Position numbers and translations under genes: made by a program
Shown: one piece after another, positions 7,588 to 15,904 of the stretch
How positions within the stretch are numbered: position 1 is the stretch's first letter
How the letters are laid out: every line of letters starts with the position of its first letter
Assembly: GCA_039805905.1 (NCBI GenBank)
Contig: JBDIVM010000002.1
Coordinates: forward strand, 744,001-808,000
DNA: 64,000 nt
Direction of reading: 5' to 3'
From: Thermohalobaculum sp039805905
GTDB taxonomy: Bacteria > Pseudomonadota > Alphaproteobacteria > Rhodobacterales > Rhodobacteraceae
Notes under the pieces: generated by a model
What the model was told of the DNA's origin: nothing
What the model saw: only the letters and a program-made list of their open reading frames with translations
Databases searched by the model: none

Positions 7588-8835
7588 TCAGTGCGCCACC
7601 GCCGCCGCAACGGACTCGTCGATCATCCGGCCGTCGCGGAACCGTTCCAGGCTGAACGGCCCGGCGATCTCGTCGGGCTCCCCCTTCGCCACCGTCGCTG
7701 CCATCGCCCAGCCCGAGCCGGGGATCGCCTTGAACCCGCCGGTGCCCCAGCCGCAGTTGATGAAGATGCCCTCGACTGGCGTCTTGCCGATGATCGGCGA
7801 GCGGTCGCCGGTCATGTCAACGATGCCGCCCCACTGGCGCAGCATCTTCAGCCGCGAGATGATGGGGAAGGTCTCGCAGAGCGCCCGCACCGTGTCCTCG
7901 ACATGCTGGAAGCTGCCGCGCTGGGTGAAGGCGTTATAGCCGTCCGAGCCGCCGCCGATCACCAGTTCGCCCTTGTCGGACTGGCTCATGTAGCCATGCA
8001 CCGTGTTCGCCATCACCACGACGTCGAGGCAGGGCTTGATCGGCTCCGAGACCAGCGCCTGCAGCGGCACCGACTCGATCGGCAGCCGGAAGCCGGCCAT
8101 CTCGGCCAGCACGCCGGAATGGCCGGCAACGACGATGGCGAGCTTGTCGCAGCCGATCGCGCCGCGGGAAGTGCGGACGCCCGTCACCCTCCCGCCTTCG
8201 GTGTCGATGCCGGTCACCTCGCAGCGCTGGATGATGTCGACGCCGAGATCCGAGGCGGCGCGGGCATAGCCCCATGCGACAGCGTCGTGCCGTCCGGTGC
8301 CGCCGCGGGGCTGCCACAGCCCGCCCAGCACCGGGTAGCGCGGCCCCTCGATGTTGATGATCGGCACGAGCTCCCGGATCCGCTCGCGGCTGACCAGCTC
8401 GGAGTTGATCCCCGCCAGCCGGTTCGCATGCGCGGTGCGCTTCCAGGCGCGCAGCTCGTGCTCGGTCTGCGCCAGCATCAGCACGCCGCGCGGGCTGAAC
8501 ATCACGTTGAAGTTCAGCCTCTGGCTCAGTTCCTCATAGAGGTCGTGCGACAGCTTGTAGATGGCGGCCGATGCCGGCTGCAGGTAGTTCGAGCGGATGA
8601 TCGTGGTGTTGCGCCCGGTGTTGCCGCCGCCGAGCCACCCCTTCTCCAGCACCGCGACATTGGTCAGCCCGTGGTTCTTCGCCAGGTAATAGGCAGTCGC
8701 CAGCCCGTGTCCGCCGGCGCCGATCACGATGACCGCGTAGCGCGGCTTCGGATCCGGACTGCGCCAGGCGCGCTCCCAGCCATGGTGATAGCTGAGCGCC
8801 TCTTTCGCGACGGCAAAGGCGGAATAGCGTTTCAT
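7588..8835 (-). CDS. soxB: Sarcosine oxidase beta subunit
   Basis: 415 residues, the normal length for SoxB, the catalytic subunit that oxidises sarcosine. It has a Rossmann dinucleotide motif (VIVIGAGGHGLATAYYLAKN, about residues 22-41), the GNTGRNTTIIRSNY segment typical of SoxB, and a C-terminal GWGTGGFKAIPGSG FAD-binding stretch. ATG 8835 (MKRYSAFAVAKEAL) has GGAGCGAGCC just upstream; upstream in-frame codons are discarded as non-homologous. It is separated from soxD by about 1.5 kb, and ccmI diverges from it 234 bp away. Confidence 0.95.
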   Translation of the reverse strand: MKRYSAFAVAKEALSYHHGWERAWRSPDPKPRYAVIVIGAGGHGLATAYYLAKNHGLTNVAVLEKGWLGGGNTGRNTTIIRSNYLQPASAAIYKLSHDLYEELSQRLNFNVMFSPRGVLMLAQTEHELRAWKRTAHANRLAGINSELVSRERIRELVPIINIEGPRYPVLGGLWQPRGGTGRHDAVAWGYARAASDLGVDIIQRCEVTGIDTEGGRVTGVRTSRGAIGCDKLAIVVAGHSGVLAEMAGFRLPIESVPLQALVSEPIKPCLDVVVMANTVHGYMSQSDKGELVIGGGSDGYNAFTQRGSFQHVEDTVRALCETFPIISRLKMLRQWGGIVDMTGDRSPIIGKTPVEGIFINCGWGTGGFKAIPGSGWAMAATVAKGEPDEIAGPFSLERFRDGRMIDESVAAAVAH

Positions 8836-9069
8836 GGCTCGCTCCGTTGCGGCACATGCGGGCCGCTCTCGCCGTCCGGGGTTAGACCAAGGCGCCTGCC
8901 TCTGCCTAGGGGAATCCGTCACCTGATTGATCCCGCGCGACATGCACCGCCACGACGTGCAAAGGTTGTGTCTCGCCGCCGGCGCTTGGCGGTTGAATGC
9001 GCCCTTTGGCAGGCTTAGGTGTGTCCGCGACGGGCAGCGCCGGTGCGCCGCCAGGCAGGGGAGCCGGGG

Positions 9070-10287
9070 ATGCTGTTGTTCTATGCCGTTGCCGGCGCGC
9101 TCGCCCTGGTGACCGGATTGGCCCTCGCCGGGCCAATCCTGCGCGGCCGGGGCAGCGCCGAGACCCGGGCGGCGCAGGATGCCCGGCTCTACCGCGACCA
9201 GCTCGGTGAGATCGAGCGAGACTGCGCGCGCGGCTTGATTTCCGGCGATGCGGCGAAGAGTGCCCGGGCCGAGATCTCGCGCCGCCTGCTTGCAGCCGCG
9301 GCACGCGCCGAGGCGGGGGGCACACTCGCGCCCGCACCGCGGCTGCCCTCCGGCGTGATCGCCGCCGCCGCCCTGATCGGTGCCCCATCGCTCGCGTTCA
9401 CGGTGTATCTCGCCAACGGCTCACCCGATATGCCGGACCGTCCTCATGCCCTTAGGCAGGCCATGGCCCGGCAGGCGCAGCCGAGCCAGCACGACGCCGA
9501 GGCCGCAGTCGCTCCGCCGGCTGCGCAACAGCCTTCGGCCGAATCCGAGGAGTTCGCCCGGCTCATCGCGCAACTCGAGGAGGTTCTGGCCGCGCGCCCG
9601 GACGACGTGCAGGGACTGCGGCTCCTCGCCGGCGGCTATGCCCGCCTCGGTCGCAATGCCGAGGCCTGGCGCGCCTACGAGCGCCTGGTCCGGCTGGTGG
9701 GCGCCGACAGCGAGCCGAACCTCCTTGCCGACCAGCTCGGCGCAATGGTCGCGGCGGCCGGCGGCTATGTCTCGCCCGAGGCGCGCGCCGTGCTCGCCGA
9801 GGCGGACGCGCGCATCCCGGACAATCCTATGGTCCGCTATTATGGCGCCTTGGCTCTGGCTCAGGCCGGCGAGATCGCCGGAGCGGTCGCTGCGTGGGAG
9901 AAGCTGAGGGCCGAGTCGCCGCCAGATGCACCTTGGCTGGAAGTCGTCGATGCCATGCTGGCCGAAGCGCACGCCATGCTGGCGCCCGGGATTACGGCAC
10001 CGGTGACACCCGGACCCGGTGCCGACGATGTCGCGGCCGCGGCCGAGCTTTCCCCGGATGAGCGCCAGACAATGATCGAGAGCATGGTGATGCGGCTAGA
10101 GACCCGGCTCGGCGCCGAGGGCGGCTCGGTCGAGGAGTGGGTCCGGCTGATCAATGCCCTTGTCCAGCTCGGCCGTCCCGAGGACGCACAGCGCGTCTAC
10201 GGTCAGGCCCGCGCAGCGATCACCGATCGGACCGAGGCCGGATTCCTGCGCGAACAGGCGCTGCTGCTGGGGGTGCCCGTCGAATGA
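9070..10287 (+). CDS. ccmI: Cytochrome c biogenesis protein CcmI (CycH)
   Basis: 405 residues with the CcmI architecture: N-terminal helix (MLLFYAVAGALALVTGLALA), a cytoplasmic DARLYRDQLGEIERD segment, a second helix (VIAAAALIGAPSLAFTVYLA, about 95-115), then a periplasmic TPR region (RLLAGGYARLGRNAEAWRAY and similar units) to the C-terminus. CcmI holds apocytochrome c for haem ligation. No other ccm genes are next to it; instead ruvX follows with an ATGA overlap. Confidence 0.88.
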   Translation: MLLFYAVAGALALVTGLALAGPILRGRGSAETRAAQDARLYRDQLGEIERDCARGLISGDAAKSARAEISRRLLAAAARAEAGGTLAPAPRLPSGVIAAAALIGAPSLAFTVYLANGSPDMPDRPHALRQAMARQAQPSQHDAEAAVAPPAAQQPSAESEEFARLIAQLEEVLAARPDDVQGLRLLAGGYARLGRNAEAWRAYERLVRLVGADSEPNLLADQLGAMVAAAGGYVSPEARAVLAEADARIPDNPMVRYYGALALAQAGEIAGAVAAWEKLRAESPPDAPWLEVVDAMLAEAHAMLAPGITAPVTPGPGADDVAAAAELSPDERQTMIESMVMRLETRLGAEGGSVEEWVRLINALVQLGRPEDAQRVYGQARAAITDRTEAGFLREQALLLGVPVE

Positions 10288-10769
10288 CCGGGGCGATCCA
10301 GGATGATCTTGCCGGGCTGGCGGCCACGCGAGGCGCGCTGCTGGGGCTCGATCTCGGGACAAGGAGGATCGGCGTCGCCGTCAGCGATTCCCTCCGCCTG
10401 ACCGCCACAGCTCTGGAAACGATACCGCGGGCGAAATTCGCTGCAGAATGCGCGCGCCTCGAATGTATCGCCGCCGGGCGTGACATCGCCGGAATCGTCG
10501 TCGGCCTACCCCGCAACATGGACGGCTCCGAGGGGCCGCGCGCGCAGTCGGCCCGCGCCTTCGCGCGCAACCTGGCCGGTCGGCTCGGCCGCCCGGTCGC
10601 GCTCTGGGACGAGCGGCTGAGCACGGTCGCCGCCGAGCGTGTGCTGATCGAGGCGGATTCATCGCGGAAGCGTCGCGCCGAGGTGATCGACAAGCTCGCT
10701 GCCGCGATTATCCTCCAGGGCGCGCTCGACCGTCTCGCGGCCCTGCGTTGCGAGGGCATGGATGACTGA
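10284..10769 (+). CDS. ruvX: Holliday junction resolvase-like / pre-16S rRNA nuclease YqgF
   Basis: 161 residues from ATG 10284, whose first bases overlap the ccmI stop (ATGA). It shows the YqgF signatures: GLDLGTRRIGVAVSD (first catalytic Asp), IVVGLPRNMDGSEG, LWDERLSTVAAERVL (Glu) and KRRAEVIDKLAAAIILQ (Asp). These form the RNase-H-like active site. In E. coli this family matures the 16S rRNA 5' end. The downstream DUF1289 gene overlaps its 3' end by 8 bp. Confidence 0.92.
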   Translation: MTGAIQDDLAGLAATRGALLGLDLGTRRIGVAVSDSLRLTATALETIPRAKFAAECARLECIAAGRDIAGIVVGLPRNMDGSEGPRAQSARAFARNLAGRLGRPVALWDERLSTVAAERVLIEADSSRKRRAEVIDKLAAAIILQGALDRLAALRCEGMDD

Positions 10770-10998
10770 CGAGATCTGGAAACGCGACGAGATCGAGAGC
10801 CCCTGCATCAAGGTCTGCGTCGTCCATCCGGAGACGCGCCTTTGCGTCGGATGCCGCCGCTCGATCGACGAGATCAGCCGCTGGTCGCGCATGACAGCCG
10901 ACGAACGTCGCGCCGTCCTCGCTGCCCTCCCGGGTCGCAATCCGGGCAGCGGGCGGCGCGGCGGCTCGGGCGCCCGCCGGGCAGGACGCAGGGGATGA
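10762..10998 (+). CDS. DUF1289 domain protein, 78 aa
   Basis: A small Cys-rich protein with SPCIKVCVVHPETRLCVGCRRSIDEI, the four-cysteine pattern of DUF1289 (a probable metal-binding knuckle), followed by WSRMTADERRAVLAALPGR and a very basic Gly/Arg tail. Its ATG lies inside the end of ruvX, so it belongs to the ccmI-ruvX operon. The family is of unknown function. Confidence 0.9.
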   Translation: MTDEIWKRDEIESPCIKVCVVHPETRLCVGCRRSIDEISRWSRMTADERRAVLAALPGRNPGSGRRGGSGARRAGRRG

Positions 10999-11149
10999 TC
11001 CGGCTTCCGGTTTGCCCACCGTTTGCCGCAATCGCGTGCTACTCGTCTCAGGGACCGAGCCTCGGTGCTGCAAGTCTGCCGGAATTCCGAGATGGACCGA
11101 CCGGCGCGGACTGTAGGACCGAGCAGGACAGGAGCAATACGGCGAAGAC

Positions 11150-11884
11150 ATGCTGTTCTGGCCCATACTGGTCATTGCAGTGTCGGTGCTGGTCCTGATT
11201 GTCGTCGGACCGCCATCCGACGGCATCCACGATCCCAGCCTCTACCGTACGCAGATCGCCTACGGAGCGGTGCTGGCCGTGCTTCTCGCTTTCTTCAGCA
11301 TCGGTCGGATCCTGCTGCGCGGCGGCCGCCGGGCGGTCATCCACCTTGCCGTCTGGATCGGAGCCGCAGGTGGCCTCGGAACCGCCTTCCTCTTCCAGGA
11401 CGAGGCCGCAAGGGTCGTTGACAGGATTCGCGCAGAACTCGTTCCGACCGTCGCGGTCTCGCGATCCGAGGGGACCGAGCTTCGCCGCGCCTGGGACGGG
11501 CATTACCGCGCCGAGGCCGAGGTCAACGGTATCGACATCACCCTCATGATCGACACGGGCGCCTCGATGGTCCTGATTCCGTTCGAGGAGGCGGCCCGGA
11601 TCGGCATCGACCCCAGGGCACTCGAATACTCGATTCCGGTGACCACGGCCAACGGTCGCTCGTCGGTTGCGCCCGTCACCCTCAGCTCGATCAAGATCGG
11701 CGCGATCGCCGTGTTCGACGTGCCGGCGGCGGTCGCACAGCCTGGACGACTGAAGACCGGACTTCTCGGCATGAGCTTCCTCGACAGACTGGACGAGACG
11801 ACGTTCAGGGGCGACCGGCTGATCCTCCGGCAGAACGGTTCTCCGGACGGCCTTCGCGACGAGATCCTGATAAACGTCAACTGA
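11150..11884 (+). CDS. Membrane-anchored retropepsin-like aspartic protease (TIGR02281 type)
   Basis: 244 residues. Three hydrophobic stretches occupy the N-terminal 90 residues (ILVIAVSVLVLIVVG; YGAVLAVLLAFFSIGRILL; AVWIGAAGGLGTAF). The C-terminal half is a clan AA single-domain aspartic protease with DTGASMVLIP (catalytic Asp in DTGA), a flap-like TANGRSSVAPV and LLGMSFL. The retropepsin-like fold would act as a dimer. A substrate is not known. It is preceded by about 150 bp with no gene and is convergent with the oxygenase-like gene downstream. Confidence 0.85.
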   Translation: MLFWPILVIAVSVLVLIVVGPPSDGIHDPSLYRTQIAYGAVLAVLLAFFSIGRILLRGGRRAVIHLAVWIGAAGGLGTAFLFQDEAARVVDRIRAELVPTVAVSRSEGTELRRAWDGHYRAEAEVNGIDITLMIDTGASMVLIPFEEAARIGIDPRALEYSIPVTTANGRSSVAPVTLSSIKIGAIAVFDVPAAVAQPGRLKTGLLGMSFLDRLDETTFRGDRLILRQNGSPDGLRDEILINVN

Positions 11885-11894
11885 CGCGCACGAC

Positions 11895-12704
11895 TCAGGG
11901 CCGCGCAAGCCAGGACGCGGGTGCCTCGCAAGCCGGAAGCTCGGGCCGAAAATAGGCGATCATTCGAGACCGAGTTTCCCCGGAGCAACCCCACGGCGCG
12001 ACGCCGTGCAGCACCAGGCGGTGCGCGAGATAGGCTTCCCCGGGCAGCGCGTGAACCTCCACGCGAGCGCATCTCTCGAGGGCCTCGCGCCGGGCATCGA
12101 CATAGGCTTCGGTGATGTCCTCGGCTGCCCAATCCGCCGGATCGATCCCGGCGAAGCGTTCGCGGAACGCCTCGCGCATGAGTTCATGGGAGCCCTCGTA
12201 GACCGTAAACGGTGCGGCATCCGGGGCCACCCGGGTCAGCGGAATGCCGAGGATGAAGGCATGGGTCTCGCCGAGCCTGCGGCGGCGCCCGGGATCGGAG
12301 CGCCTGAGTCCGTCCACATGGGCCGCGTCCTTGTTGCGCCGGAACCGGAAGGCCGCGTCGCTCTCGCCCTCCCAAGGCTGCGGATAGCCCGGGAAGCAGA
12401 TCGACACCTGCGCGCGGTCCCAGGCAATCTCCCTCAGGCCAAGATCGTCGGCCACGAAATCGACCGCCCGGCCGGCAAGCGGCGGCACACCCTGCGCCGG
12501 CACGGCACCCTCGACATCGTTCGGCAGCGCATTGACACCCGCGAACCAGGTGCCACCGCAGCGCAGCCAGCGGGCACGCAGGGCCGGCTCGTCCAGCGTC
12601 GCCTCGGCGACAGGCCGGGCGGACTCGGCCCATTCTGCCAGCGCCGGGTCATACCCGAACCGGCACCAGCCGCGCTCGAAGAACTGCCGCGCCTGACCCT
12701 TCAC
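11895..12704 (-). CDS. Putative Fe(II)/2-oxoglutarate oxygenase (PhyH-like)
   Basis: 269 residues. An HxD pair in DAAHVDGLRR (about residue 128), a distal His in LAHRLVLHGVAPW and an Arg in RSRMIAYFRPEL follow the H-x-D...H...R order of 2-oxoglutarate-dependent dioxygenases of the phytanoyl-CoA type. Overall similarity to named members is not obvious to me, so the substrate is unknown. It starts 14 bp after the dus stop on the same strand, so it is probably co-transcribed with dus. Confidence 0.6.
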   Translation of the reverse strand: MKGQARQFFERGWCRFGYDPALAEWAESARPVAEATLDEPALRARWLRCGGTWFAGVNALPNDVEGAVPAQGVPPLAGRAVDFVADDLGLREIAWDRAQVSICFPGYPQPWEGESDAAFRFRRNKDAAHVDGLRRSDPGRRRRLGETHAFILGIPLTRVAPDAAPFTVYEGSHELMREAFRERFAGIDPADWAAEDITEAYVDARREALERCARVEVHALPGEAYLAHRLVLHGVAPWGCSGETRSRMIAYFRPELPACEAPASWLARP

Positions 12705-12718
12705 CGGACCGCCCGTCC

Positions 12719-13747
12719 CTATGCCGCCGCAGCACTCGGCGGCACGACCGCCGCCAGTGCCTCCTCGACGAGCGCCAGGCCGGCACCGCGCAGATGTGCA
12801 CCCTCAGAGAGGATGCGCCGCCAGCGCCGCGCTCCGGGGCGCCCGGCGAAGGCGCCGAGCATGTGCCGGGTAATCTGGGCGAGCCGCGTGCCGGAAGCGA
12901 GTTCGGCCTCGATGTAGGGAAACATCGCCCGCACGGCATCCGCCGCCGAGACCTTGGGCACCGGCGCGCCGACGATGATGGCATCCATCCCGGCCAGAAC
13001 CGCAGCCGGCTCATGATAGGCCGCCCGCCCGATCATCACGCCGTCAAAGCCCTCGGCGAGGTGCCGGCGCGCCGCCGCCAGCGAGGCGATGCCCCCGTTG
13101 AGCACGATGGCGAGCGCGGGCCGGGCCGCCTTCACGCGCTTCACGAGACCATAGTCGAGCGGCGGCACATCGCGATTCTGCTTCGGGCTCAGCCCCTCTA
13201 GCCAGGCCTTCCGGGCGTGGACCGCGAAGATGCGAACCCCGGCCGCCGCCACCCGGTCGATGAAATCGGGGAGCACCACCTCCGGGTTCTGGTCATCGAC
13301 GCCGATCCGGCACTTGACCGTGATAACGGGTCCCGCCGGCCCTGCAGCGGCGATCATCGCCGCGGCACAGTCGGCCACCAGACCCGGCGAGCGCATCAGG
13401 CAGGCGCCGAAGGTGCCCGACTGCACCCTGTCCGAGGGACAGCCGACATTGAGGTTGATCTCGGAGAACCCAAACTCCGAGGCGATCTGCACCGCCTCGG
13501 CGAGCTCGCTCGGGTCGGACCCGCCGAGCTGCAGGGCGAGTGGGCGCTCTGCCGGATCGTGGCGCAGCACATGCGCGGGATTGCCATGCACGACCGCTGC
13601 GGCGGTCACCATCTCAGTGTAGAGACGTGCCCGGCGCGTGAACTGCCGGTGAAACATCCGGCAATGCCGGTCGGTCCAGTCCATCATCGGCGCGACGGAC
13701 AGACGGGAAACGGCCAGCATTTCATTTTTTATCTTTATATCGGCCAT
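12719..13747 (-). CDS. dusA: tRNA-dihydrouridine synthase DusA
   Basis: FMN enzyme reducing uridines in the tRNA D-loop. Visible are SVAPMMDWTDRHCR (FMN-site start), NLNVGCPSDRVQSGTFGACLM with the catalytic Cys, VKCRIGVDD, FAVHARKAWLEGLSPKQNRD and GVMIGRAAYHEP, the DusA pattern. I used ATG 13747 (MADIKIKNE), with GAGAG just upstream; a GTG 24 bp further up and an ATG at 13720 are alternatives. Length about 342. The oxygenase-like gene follows closely. Confidence 0.92.
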   Translation of the reverse strand: MADIKIKNEMLAVSRLSVAPMMDWTDRHCRMFHRQFTRRARLYTEMVTAAAVVHGNPAHVLRHDPAERPLALQLGGSDPSELAEAVQIASEFGFSEINLNVGCPSDRVQSGTFGACLMRSPGLVADCAAAMIAAAGPAGPVITVKCRIGVDDQNPEVVLPDFIDRVAAAGVRIFAVHARKAWLEGLSPKQNRDVPPLDYGLVKRVKAARPALAIVLNGGIASLAAARRHLAEGFDGVMIGRAAYHEPAAVLAGMDAIIVGAPVPKVSAADAVRAMFPYIEAELASGTRLAQITRHMLGAFAGRPGARRWRRILSEGAHLRGAGLALVEEALAAVVPPSAAAA

Positions 13748-13871
13748 TTGTCTCTCGATTATGCGTTTCACTCCGCATTGATTTCCGACCAGTGACCCAC
13801 CTCTGCCATGGTTTGCGACAATTGTCGCAACCTCAGTCGTGAGCCTGTCTCCTCACGGGTACCATCATCAG

Positions 13872-14340
13872 GTGCAAGCGGAAAGAAGTCGCAACGAACC
13901 GGCCTGGTTAGTGTCCGAGGACGTGGTGGAGATTCAGCACACGACGACGGAGTAGCCGTGGGTGACCGACCTGCCGCGTCGCACGGTGCGGGTCTACATC
14001 CAGGAGGGCCTGGCCGGCAGGCCGGAAGGGGCGAAGCGCGGGGCCTACTACACCCGCGGCCACCTCGAGCAGCTGCTGACCATCCGCAATTGGCAGCGGG
14101 CCGGCCTCAGCCTGGAACGGATCCCGGAACTGGTCTCCGGGCCGGGGGGACGAAGCCAACCTCCCACCGGAATGCCCCCGGCGTCCCGGTGACGTCACCG
14201 TGCGGAGACACGTCCTGCTCCGGCCGGGTGTCGAGCTTGCCATCGAACCGGGCATGGCGGGACTGACGCCGGAAGAGGTGCGCGCGCTCGCCAGGCAGGC
14301 AGCGGAACTTTTGGGCCGATTGAAGAAGGAGACACCATGA
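13872..14340 (+). pseudogene. Decayed MerR-family-like transcriptional regulator
   Basis: From GTG 13872 the frame reads a regulator-like start, hits TAG at 13953-13955, then continues in the same frame with LPRRTVRVYIQEGLAGRPEG and GAYYTRGHLEQLLTIRNWQ, the helix-turn-helix and wing of a MerR-type DNA-binding domain. Near the G-run at about 14146 the frame breaks; the +1 frame continues with a plausible tail (LTPEEVRALARQAAELLGRL) to TGA 14338-14340. So there is one in-frame stop and one frameshift. The stop overlaps the ATG of the following VIT gene (ATGA), as in an intact operon. A sequencing error could mimic only one of the two lesions. Confidence 0.7.
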
Positions 14341-14867
14341 TGAAAGCGGGCGTGGCAGCGGTGCTGGAAAGTGCCCATGGCGAGACGATCATCCTCGAGG
14401 AGGTACGGGCCGAGGTGACCGTCAACGATCCCCTGGCCGAAGTGACGGTCGAGCAGCGGGACCGCAACCCGGACGATATCAACGTCGAGGCGGTCTACAC
14501 GTTCCCCCTGCCGCTCGACGGCGTACTTCTCGGCTTCGAGGTCGCGATCGGCGACCGCAGGCTCTCCGGCACCATCGTCGGGAAGGCCGAGGCCGAGCGC
14601 CGCTACGAGCATGCGATCACCGATGGCGATGCCGCCGTCCTGCTCGAAGAGGCCGAGCCCGGGTTCTACACGGCGAGCGTCGGCAATCGGATGCCGGGCT
14701 AGACCGCCACGATCCGCTTCCGTTATGGCCTTCTCCTGCACTGGAACGGCGACCGGGTGCGGATCGCGCTGCCGACCACCATCGCGCCGCGCTATGGCGA
14801 CCTGGCGTCCGAAAGACGCGTCCCAGAACCCCAAATTCAGGGTCCCGGCGCGACAGGCCACGGCTAA
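14337..14867 (+). pseudogene. Truncated VIT-domain (vault/inter-alpha-trypsin type) protein gene
   Basis: The frame from ATG 14337 encodes a VIT-like beta domain: DPLAEVTVEQ, EAVYTFPLPLDGVLLGFEVAIGD, GKAEAERRYEHAI, then LLEEAEPGFYTASVGN. An in-frame TAG at 14700-14702 interrupts it. Translation resumes in frame with ATIRFRYG and RIALPTTIAPRYGD, which fits VIT proteins, and is then replaced by unrelated sequence before TAA 14865-14867. The von Willebrand A domain that normally follows is missing. Remnant of a VIT/VWA protein coupled to the MerR-like gene. Confidence 0.7.
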
Positions 14868-14929
14868 GTCCCGGACATGCCGCAGACATTCTGCCCGACA
14901 GGAAAGTGTAGTTATTTCAAGCGGTCAAG

Positions 14930-15005
14930 TGGTGGGCGGTACTGGGCTCGAACCAGTGACCCCAGCGATGTGAACACTGTGCTCTACCAACTGAGCTAAC
15001 CGCCC
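14930..15005 (-). tRNA. tRNA-Val(CAC)
   Basis: The minus strand folds into a 76-nt cloverleaf including an encoded CCA. Acceptor arms are GGGCGGT and ACCGCCC, the D-loop contains AGCTCAGTTGGTAGAGC, the anticodon loop is TTCACAT (anticodon CAC, reading GTG) and the T-arm contains GGTTCGAGCCC. It lies 37 bp downstream of gph on the same strand. Its 3' end faces the decayed MerR/VIT region. Confidence 0.95.
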
Positions 15006-15042
15006 ACGCGGCGCCTCCTATACGCGCGCCCAGGCGCGAGCG

Positions 15043-15735
15043 TCAAGCTGTTTCGGCACTTGCCGGGCAGAGCCGCTCGAGCAGCGGGGGCACCTCGTCG
15101 AAGTGGTCGACGACGGCTTCGGGGGCCAGTTCCGCAAGTGGCTCGGCGGCGAAGCCGAAGCTCACCAGGATGCAGGGAACCCCCGCCGCCCGCGCCGTCG
15201 CGAGGTCGGTCAACGTGTCGCCAAGCATCACCGAGCGCGCGGGCAGCGCCCCGGCGCGCCGGGCGGTCTCCGCCAGATGGGCAGGATCAGGCTTGCGCAC
15301 GGGCAGGCTATCGGCGCCGAGGACGGCGCCGAACCGGTCGAGGACACCGAGGCTCGCGAGCAGCGCAACCGCCAGCCGCTCGGGCTTGTTGGTGCAGACG
15401 CCGAGCCGCCAGCCCGCGGCCACGAGGGTATCGAGACAGTCCGTGACCCCGTCGAACAGTCGCGTATGGTGGTGCAGTCGCGTCTCGTACACCTTGAGGA
15501 ATCCCGGATAGATGTCGTCGGCGATCGCCTCCGACTCCGCAGCCCCGGGCGGCGCCGCCAGGAGCGAGAGCGAGCGGCGGATCATCGAGCGCGCGCCCCG
15601 CCCCGCAAAGGCCCTGTCGCGGCCGAGATCGAGCAAAGGCAGCCCGCGGGGGCCAAGCACGTCGTTGGCCGCGGCAAGCAGATCGGCCGCCGTGTCGGCC
15701 AGGGTCCCGTCCAGATCGAAGATCGCACCCCGCAT
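15043..15735 (-). CDS. gph: Phosphoglycolate phosphatase-like HAD hydrolase
   Basis: 230 residues starting MRGAIFDLDGTLADTA (HAD motif I with nucleophile Asp). It has VCTNKPERLA (motif II Thr), the motif III Lys in LPVRKPDPAHL and the acidic motif IV in VMLGDTLTDLATARAAGV. The small cap inserted after motif I and the length fit Gph, which removes 2-phosphoglycolate. The start at 15735 coincides with the conserved HAD N-terminus. It is divergent from glmU; tRNA-Val follows. Confidence 0.8.
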   Translation of the reverse strand: MRGAIFDLDGTLADTAADLLAAANDVLGPRGLPLLDLGRDRAFAGRGARSMIRRSLSLLAAPPGAAESEAIADDIYPGFLKVYETRLHHHTRLFDGVTDCLDTLVAAGWRLGVCTNKPERLAVALLASLGVLDRFGAVLGADSLPVRKPDPAHLAETARRAGALPARSVMLGDTLTDLATARAAGVPCILVSFGFAAEPLAELAPEAVVDHFDEVPPLLERLCPASAETA

Positions 15736-15904
15736 GCCTGACTGTCCCTGTCCGGCGCAACTCGCGCGCTCCCTGCACCTGCGCCACCAGCCGCCTGTAT
15801 CATTCAGCCGCGGCGCGCAGTTAATCCCTCGCAAACACCCGCAGGCACAGATTCCGCGCAGCGGCACTCTTTCTATAGTGGCACCGTCCCGGTATATGGC
15901 AGGC

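Noticed and set aside
8836..9069. An FNR-type box in the soxB-ccmI gap
   Set aside because: TGATTGATCCC occurs but there is no matching second half; it does not fit TTGAT-N4-ATCAA.
13748..14929. An attachment-site copy of the tRNA-Val 3' end
   Set aside because: I searched by eye for the GGGCTCGAACC and GGTGGGCGGT parts and found no second copy in the window near the tRNA.
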